Shown in pieces: positions 29,932 through 34,162 of a stretch of 34,162 nt of DNA. Position 1 is the first letter of the stretch; each line of letters starts with the position of its first letter. Source of the stretch: Planctomycetota bacterium. Lineage in GTDB: Bacteria; Planctomycetota; Phycisphaerae; FEN-1346. The translations under genes were made by a program, and so were the position numbers. The notes under the pieces are model-generated. The model was not told where the DNA came from and did no database searches. It saw only the letters and a list, made by a program, of their open reading frames with translations. Where the stretch lies: NCBI GenBank assembly GCA_016872895.1, contig VGYT01000011.1, positions 1 to 34,162 on the forward strand, read 5' to 3'.

Positions 29932-31134
29932 ATGCTTCTGCGGCACGCCGACAAGTTGGGGGTCGATCCGGGCGCTCGCGGCGCAGGCGCCCAGGGGCCG
30001 CTTTTCGCATACCACACAAGCGCATATGCCGCCAACGTCCTGTACCGCATCGGCGGGGTCGTCGGCGTCTTCGAGGCCGAGGGCGGCGATTACCGAAGCC
30101 TGGGCGATCTGCGCGCGGCCCTGGCCGGGCGAAAGGCCCTCGCCGCCGACGTGGGCGTCCTCGCCGCAAGCACCCCCCTGCGGGCCCCCGAGCGCCGCGA
30201 TTTCCGTCCGGTCCCCGGTTCCGAAGTCATCAACCGCGGCGTCAAGGTCTTCGTCCCCTGGGCGCTGCACGGCGAAGTGGCTGAGTGGCACTTCTACCCT
30301 GCCGGCGACGATCCCGCCCACATCCTCGACGAGCACTGGTACCTGACGCACTACCACGTCCAGCGCCAGGACTACTACCAGCGCCCCACGTATCCGCTCA
30401 AGGCGGTCAACGTCGCTGCCGCCGACTACGGCCCCGGACCCCTGGAGGACTGGATATCCGGGGCGCTCAACCTGAACGGCCGGAACCAGTACGCCTGGAT
30501 TTCCGCCGCCAGGCTGGCCGAGCCGTTCGTCTATGCGGCGGCGCCCGAAAAAGGCGGCAACCCGCAAACCCGCACCGCCGCAGGCGAGGACCTCAAGAGC
30601 CCGCAGATGCACCGCTCCGGCCCGCTCATCGAGGCCTTTTTCAGGACGCAGCCCGGCCACACCGGCGGCGTCCTGGTCGAGAAGATGGGCCCCGCCGCCG
30701 GCTACTGCCTGGCGGTCAACGATAAGGGCGGCGTGACCTTCACCATCAAGGCACAAGGGGCGTCGGCAAGCATCGCCGGCCCGTCGAAGGTCAACGACGG
30801 CCGGTGGCATCACGTGGTAGCCGAGGCCGACCGCCCCGCCGCCGCGCTCGCCCTCTACATCGACGGCCGCAAGGACGCCGCCGGCCGCGGCATCGGCGCC
30901 GACGCGACGCTGGCCAATGACGCCGACCTTTACGTCGGCGGCACGCCCCAGGGCCGCTCCCTTGCCGGAGCGATAGACTTCCTTCGCATCGCCAGGGGAA
31001 CCCTCGCCGACGCCAAGACGACCATCGAGGAACTGTACGAGTGGGAATTCAACGGGCCGTTCCTGCGCGACTTCGCGGGTCGGCCGCCAGCCGGGCCTCG
31101 CCGCGACGCAGGGGCGCTTGAACTGGCGGATTAA
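29932..31134 (+). CDS. C-terminal half of the beta-helix protein with LamG domain, beyond the in-frame TAG
   Basis: This is the same reading frame as the preceding gene. Between TAG 29917-29919 and ATG 29932 lie only Asp-Val-Ser-Leu codons, and there is no convincing ribosome site. The protein continues with DFRPVPGSEVINRGV (end of the beta-helix part). A concanavalin-type LamG domain follows: FFRTQPGHTGGVLVEKMG, YCLAVNDKGGVTFTI, VNDGRWHHVVAEADR, LALYIDGRKDAAG, LYVGGTPQGRSLAGAIDFLRIARG. No signal peptide of its own is present, which argues it is not a free-standing gene. Reading TAG as CAG (Gln) would restore one protein of 1137 residues. Options are a recent nonsense mutation, readthrough or a sequence error. 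Confidence 0.72.
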   Translation: MLLRHADKLGVDPGARGAGAQGPLFAYHTSAYAANVLYRIGGVVGVFEAEGGDYRSLGDLRAALAGRKALAADVGVLAASTPLRAPERRDFRPVPGSEVINRGVKVFVPWALHGEVAEWHFYPAGDDPAHILDEHWYLTHYHVQRQDYYQRPTYPLKAVNVAAADYGPGPLEDWISGALNLNGRNQYAWISAARLAEPFVYAAAPEKGGNPQTRTAAGEDLKSPQMHRSGPLIEAFFRTQPGHTGGVLVEKMGPAAGYCLAVNDKGGVTFTIKAQGASASIAGPSKVNDGRWHHVVAEADRPAAALALYIDGRKDAAGRGIGADATLANDADLYVGGTPQGRSLAGAIDFLRIARGTLADAKTTIEELYEWEFNGPFLRDFAGRPPAGPRRDAGALELAD

Positions 31135-31156
31135 CTCCAGAGCGCCGCCTGCGGAT

Positions 31157-31188
31157 TTGCGCGGCGGGTCAGGAGACCCGCCGCGCAA
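31157..31188. repeat. Palindromic repeat family A, copy 3
   Basis: TTGCGCGGCGGGTC (31157-31170) pairs perfectly over 14 bp with GACCCGCCGCGCAA (31175-31188) around an AGGA loop. It stands 22 bp after the stop of the LamG half-gene and could end its transcript. The rest of 31135-31330 shows no supportable gene. Confidence 0.85.
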
Positions 31189-31330
31189 GGGCCCCGCCGC
31201 AACTCCCCGCCGCGGTAGAGTCGAGGTCCGGCGCGGTGACCTGCAGACACGGGAAGTTGTCGGTTCCGGCGGCTTTCGCCCATTGCCGATGCCGCGCTTC
31301 CGTGCCGCGCCTGGCGCGCCTGATTCAGAG

Positions 31331-31393
31331 CCGTGACCGTGAGGGAGCGGGGCCTTCCACGCACACCACGGCGCCGCTCCCTTACGGTCGCGG
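31331..31393. repeat. Long hairpin repeat of the RDREGA/LPYGRG type
   Basis: Twenty-three-base arms (31331-31353 and 31371-31393) are inverse copies with three mismatches around a 17-base loop. Key words are GACCGTGAGGGAGCGG and CCGCTCCCTTACGGTC. Its shadow translations (RDREGAG, PLPYGRG) are ones I associate with dispersed repeats of planctomycete genomes, from memory. The TAA stop of the orphan RHS cassette (31382-31384) lies inside the right arm. Confidence 0.75.
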
Positions 31394-32026
31394 ACCTGCT
31401 TCGACGGCCTCATCCGCAGACGCGCGGTCCGCGACTACACCGATTTGGCCCGCCGCGGAATTGTTGACGATGCCCCTCTCAGGGGAGCGCCCCGGCAGCG
31501 GTCTGTAGTCAACGTTGTATGTATTCGCCCCCAGGTTCCGGGGCACCGGCCGCGTGGTAAGGGCTGCCGTCGTGAGCACCATGTCGGAGACGTTCGCCAC
31601 GTCGCAGGCCAACTGGCTCCGCCGGCCGGTCAGAAGAAGGCTCGCGAGGTCGCCCAGGCCCTCAAAGATGCTCCCCGGGGCGCCCAGGCCCGGCACGTCC
31701 CGCAGGCCCTCCACGGTCTTGTTGATGCCGAGCAGGAAGTCGCCGTAGCCCTTGGCGGTCATCGCATTCGGGAACGCCGTTGATGACGCCGACAAAAACT
31801 CCACGTATCCCTCGAAGATGCCTGCGACGCCGCGCTCGACCTTCTCCAGGTCCAGCAGGCCGCTCGGATCGACCGTGTCCGCCGGGCTGGCGCCACAGTA
31901 GGCGTAGACGTTCGGCCCGGCGGCCAGGCCGACGGGGTCAACCTGCACGAACCGGCCCAGGGTGCAATGATACTCCCTGGCGTCGGTGTGATACAAGCCC
32001 GATTCCGCGTCCAGGCCGTAGCCGCC
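31382..32026 (-). pseudogene. Orphan RHS C-terminal cassette
   Basis: An open frame of 214 codons with no start of its own. It opens in mid-core as GGYGLDAESGLYHTDAREYHC, continues LGRFVQVDPVGLAAGPNVYAYC and DTVDPSGL (the RHS-core end motif), and then enters a helical pre-toxin region (LEKVERGVAGIFEGYVEFL ... YGDFLLGINKTVEGLRD). The upstream RHS protein has the counterpart LEKVMQGLWGVGEG ... VADYALGLNKIREGFRD. The tip (VPRNLGANTYNVDYRPLPGRSPERGIVNN) is unlike the LHH tip and not assigned; it ends inside a palindromic repeat and may be truncated. It begins exactly where the immunity gene's stop codon ends. In enterobacterial RHS loci such displaced cassettes act as a reserve for tip exchange by recombination; that is the suggested role here. 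Confidence 0.8.
31857..32026 (-). repeat. RHS core direct repeat, copy in orphan cassette
   Basis: This 170-bp block aligns without gaps to 33354-33523 (offset 1497 bp) with 15 mismatches by my count, about 91% identity. It codes for the end of the RHS core from GGYG(L/F)DAES to VDPSGL. Similarity stops abruptly at 32026, at the immunity gene's stop codon. Confidence 0.88.
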
Positions 32027-32662
32027 CTACTTGACGCGCTGCAAGCGGAAGATGATGTCTTCGAAGTCGTCATCCGGCTCGCCATCGTTACACCGATATC
32101 GCCGGCCGTTGGGAATCTCCTCTACTATCATCGCCGCCCCGTTGAGCCAGAAATCCACGACGCCGTTGCCACAGTCCCATGCATTGTAGATGCGTATCAC
32201 AGATGCGCCGCCGAGCACCTCGAAATCCACGGTGTCCCAGTCTTGGGACTGCCAAAACAAGATTCCATCTTTTCCGCCCGCAAACTTGCCACCAACGGCA
32301 ATCTGCCCCTCGTTCCCTTGGCCGGCGCCCTTGTGCCACTTACCCTTACGGCCCTTAAAGACCAAAGCCACAGATACCGCCTGCCTCCACTTGCCCGGAG
32401 GCTCCAGGTTTCTCCACGGGGCAAGCCCGTCCACCGATGTGCGAAAAAATCGCCCATCGGCGGTGCGATTCTCCCGGCCCCGACCCGGGCTCCACGCACT
32501 TGCCGAATCCTGCCGAACGGGATTCCCATTGCAGGTTTCAATGACAAGGCGAAACTTGTTCGCGCCCTGTGTCGGGAAGTAGTCACACATCACCAATGTA
32601 TTGCCCTTGTACTGAACAGGTTGGCCACGCGACTGCTCAAACATGGACTGAAATTCTGGCAC
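32027..32662 (-). CDS. Candidate immunity protein for the LHH-type RHS toxin
   Basis: A 211-residue protein of no family I recognise. It starts with GTG at 32662, three bases after the toxin stop, with GGGAGA about 7 bases upstream; ATG at 32644 (MFEQSRGQ) is an alternative. There is no signal peptide, so it should be cytoplasmic. Features include VSVALVFKGRKGKW, a Gly-rich stretch GQIAVGGKFAGGKDGILFWQSQ, the strand-rich WDTVDFEVLGGASVIRIYNAWDCGNG, and an acidic segment DGEPDDDFEDIIF near the C-terminus. Acidic, single-domain proteins directly downstream of polymorphic toxins are normally their immunity partners, and position is the main evidence here. GC of about 50-60% is well below that of most of the window. 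Confidence 0.68.
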   Translation of the reverse strand: MPEFQSMFEQSRGQPVQYKGNTLVMCDYFPTQGANKFRLVIETCNGNPVRQDSASAWSPGRGRENRTADGRFFRTSVDGLAPWRNLEPPGKWRQAVSVALVFKGRKGKWHKGAGQGNEGQIAVGGKFAGGKDGILFWQSQDWDTVDFEVLGGASVIRIYNAWDCGNGVVDFWLNGAAMIVEEIPNGRRYRCNDGEPDDDFEDIIFRLQRVK

Positions 32663-32665
32663 AGT

Positions 32666-34000
32666 CTATCTCCCGCTGCCATAGTGGATTTCCCAATGTT
32701 GCGCTGGCCACATCGGTTCCACGTCGAAAAGCCCGCCCGCACTTTGCGGGGGATTGTGGTGAAGATGCATGCTTTCGAGAACGCCGGTCTCTGGATTCAT
32801 CTGCTGCGGAGCGAGCCCGTGCCGCATGCGCGCCAGGTCTTGAGGCTTGTACTTCCCTGGCTTGTAGAACGCCTCGTTCTTCCAAAACCGTTGCCGAACT
32901 GTGCTCACCGATGGCGCGTTCCCCTTGGCCGTCAAGTTGTTAATCGGTTGTCCAACCTTCCAGCCCCGCGTTGTGTTGGCTACCGTGGGGTTGGCGGAAC
33001 GGACACCGTTCGCGCCCCTAGCAACAGTCGCGCCCCTGCCCCACGCGCACGCCGCACCCGAAAGCGCCGCGTCCAGGAGCATCCCTGCCGCCCTGGTCTC
33101 CTGGAGGGGCGCGCCTGTCAGCCGGCTCACCAGGTCCCCGACCGCCTGGCCTACGTTGGCCGGCGCGCCAGGACCGGCCTCGTCCCGGAAGCCCTCGCGA
33201 ATCTTGTTCAGGCCCAGGGCGTAATCGGCCACGCCCTTGGCAAGCAGCGCGATGTTCCCCGTTCCCGGCGTGGTCGAGGGCAGGCCGCAGAGTATCTCGA
33301 TCGCGCCCTCGCCCACGCCCCACAACCCCTGCATCACCTTCTCAAGGCCTATGAGGCCGCTGGGGTCGACCGTGTCCACCGGGCTGTTGGCGCAGTAGGC
33401 GTAGACATTCGGCCCGGCGGCCGGGCCGAGGGGGTCAACCTGCACGAACCGGCCCAGGGTGCAATGATACTCGCGGGCGTCGGTGTGATACAAGCCGGAT
33501 TCCGCGTCAAAGCCGTAGCCGCCGTAGAGAATCTCATTCTGGAGCGAGCCGGACCAGGACATTTCGTCCCACGAGTCATCCGCGAACTGCGGCCGGCCGT
33601 AGGCGTCATAAAAATACCGCTCGGCCACCGCGCCCGTGGCCGCATCCACCAGGGCGGTGGTGTTCCAGTTGGCATCGTGCGTGTAATAGAGGACGTTGTC
33701 TTCTTCGTCCGCGTAATCGCCGTCGGTGTTGCCGTCGCGGAACCGGACGACCGGCGCCTTGGCGTACCGCACGTCCCAGACGTACCGGTCGAGCGGGTCG
33801 GGGGCGCCGCCCGCGCGGGTCTCAAGCACCTGCCGGTCTTCGTTGAAGTAATAGTCATAGGTTACGCCGGGCGCGCCCCCGACGGTCTTCCGGATGCGGC
33901 GGCCGAGGCCGTCGTATTGATACGCGGCCAGGAGCGTGTCGTCGCCTTCCGGCTCGAACTGGCCGTCGCCGTCGTCCTGCCAGGCGGCCGGCGCCATCAT
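32666..34000 (-). CDS. RHS C-terminal fragment with LHH (HNH/ENDO VII) nuclease tip
   Basis: A 444-codon open frame from a non-canonical ATG without a ribosome site; the real protein would begin far upstream. It holds YD-type repeats (YQYDGLGRRIRK, YVWDVRYAKAPVVRFRDGN, LYYTHDANWNTTALVDAATG) and the core end YGFDAESGLYHTDAREYHC ... GRFVQVDPLG ... VDTVDPSGL. A helical pre-toxin region follows, then a C-terminal tip, LARMRHGLAPQQMNPETG, LESMHLHHNPPQSAGGLFDV, WPAQHWEIHYG. The tip matches the LHH group of HNH/ENDO VII nuclease toxins, with the Leu-His-His metal/catalytic motif and later His residues intact. The tip should cut DNA in a target cell after delivery; the secretion route is not shown. 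The 5' end is broken (see next features). Confidence 0.85.
   Translation of the reverse strand: MMAPAAWQDDGDGQFEPEGDDTLLAAYQYDGLGRRIRKTVGGAPGVTYDYYFNEDRQVLETRAGGAPDPLDRYVWDVRYAKAPVVRFRDGNTDGDYADEEDNVLYYTHDANWNTTALVDAATGAVAERYFYDAYGRPQFADDSWDEMSWSGSLQNEILYGGYGFDAESGLYHTDAREYHCTLGRFVQVDPLGPAAGPNVYAYCANSPVDTVDPSGLIGLEKVMQGLWGVGEGAIEILCGLPSTTPGTGNIALLAKGVADYALGLNKIREGFRDEAGPGAPANVGQAVGDLVSRLTGAPLQETRAAGMLLDAALSGAACAWGRGATVARGANGVRSANPTVANTTRGWKVGQPINNLTAKGNAPSVSTVRQRFWKNEAFYKPGKYKPQDLARMRHGLAPQQMNPETGVLESMHLHHNPPQSAGGLFDVEPMWPAQHWEIHYGSGR
33354..33523 (-). repeat. RHS core direct repeat, copy in toxin-bearing gene
   Basis: Partner of 31857-32026, with about 91% identity and no gaps. It ends at the codons for GGYGFDAES and gives the homologous substrate by which the downstream cassette could replace the current tip. 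Confidence 0.88.
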
Positions 34001-34062
34001 AAGCGTACGCGTGAACCCACGCCGCGCTGGTCGGTGACGGCGGTCTCGCGGCCGAGGCGGTC
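34001..34062 (-). pseudogene. Frame-broken RHS core remnant
   Basis: RHS-type sequence continues upstream of 34000 but in other frames. Codons from 34062 read DRLGRETAVTDQRGV, and then VHAYAYDGAGRLA is in a second frame. The following YQYDGLG part lies in the third frame. The first break fits one extra G in the GGG run (CCC at 34016-34018). The second lies between about 33970 and 33993. The 5' coding sequence is therefore not translatable as one protein as given. Confidence 0.65.
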
Positions 34063-34136
34063 CGCACCGATTCGACCAACGCCCAGTACGTGTGCCGCTT
34101 GCGCCCCTTGCGCCGCTCGCATCGCCGCAGGAACAT
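34059..34136 (-). pseudogene. N-terminal fragment of an IS1634-type transposase
   Basis: ATG at 34136, with GGGAGAGAGGG directly upstream, starts MFLRRCERRKGRKRHTYWA followed by LVESVRT. This is the characteristic opening of IS1634/IS4-superfamily transposases (MF(L/I)RR...YW(A/S)LVE(S/T)). After about 26 residues the frame runs into RHS sequence near GTGCGGACC, so only the 5' end of the element's gene remains. The terminal inverted repeat, if any, would lie beyond the window or within 34137-34162. The family call is from memory of its N-terminal motif. Confidence 0.55.
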
Positions 34137-34162
34137 CCCTCTCTCCCGTCAACTCGCCGGCT

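Noticed and set aside
27871-31413. A very long open frame on the minus strand opposite the beta-helix gene (about 1180 codons)
   Set aside because: Its translation is low-complexity and lacks any family motif. The plus strand holds clear beta-helix and LamG sequence. At this GC content stop codons are rare, so long antisense frames are expected.

Overview
The window reads as a piece of a very GC-rich (roughly two-thirds to 85% GC in the lines I counted) free-living heterotrophic bacterium. The most likely assignment is Planctomycetota or a close PVC relative. That is an inference from the giant exported TPR/STN/HEAT proteins, the ceramidase-like and Tat-signalled enzymes, the polysaccharide-lyase/TRAP pairing, the RHS locus, and palindromic intergenic repeats whose shadow translations (RDREGA, LPYGRG, PPYGGGQ) are familiar from planctomycete drafts. 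No rRNA, tRNA or CRISPR array was seen.

Layout: 1-1105 (-) is the N-terminal two-thirds of a 2-oxoacid dehydrogenase E2 that runs off the left edge. 1233-2993 (+) is an exported ThuA-like protein. 3044-5832 (-) is a coupled pair: a Spy/CpxP-like duplicated periplasmic protein, then an exported metallophosphoesterase. 5973-16047 (-) is a three-gene operon of large exported proteins: a 1949-residue beta-sandwich/TPR/STN protein, a 681-residue protein sharing modules with it, and a HEAT-repeat protein. 16242-18633 (-) holds an NCS2/AzgA-type purine permease, a small ferredoxin and an ArsR-type regulator, with a clear intrinsic terminator after arsR. 18852-21622 (-) is a Tat-signalled DegT-type aminotransferase coupled to a ceramidase-like lipoprotein.

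21844-31134 looks like an acidic-polysaccharide module. It has an exported DUF4962/heparinase-type lyase (+), a dctP-dctQ-dctM TRAP transporter (-), and a right-handed beta-helix protein (+) whose reading frame is cut by one in-frame TAG before a C-terminal LamG half. The likely logic is that exported lyases cut a uronic-acid polymer and the TRAP system imports the acidic products. Substrate and pathway are inferred from family and position only.

31331-34162 (-) is the end of an RHS polymorphic-toxin locus. An RHS C-terminal fragment ends in an LHH-type HNH/ENDO VII nuclease tip. A candidate immunity gene follows 3 bp later. An orphan RHS C-terminal cassette follows, which repeats 170 bp of the RHS core and starts exactly at the immunity gene's stop codon. 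The 5' end of the RHS fragment is broken: it meets the first codons of an IS1634-type transposase and crosses two frame breaks. GC falls to about 50% across the toxin tip and immunity gene.

Several palindromic repeat families sit between genes, including three copies of one hairpin (stem GCGGCGGGTC, four-base loop) and one long hairpin that supplies the orphan cassette's stop codon.
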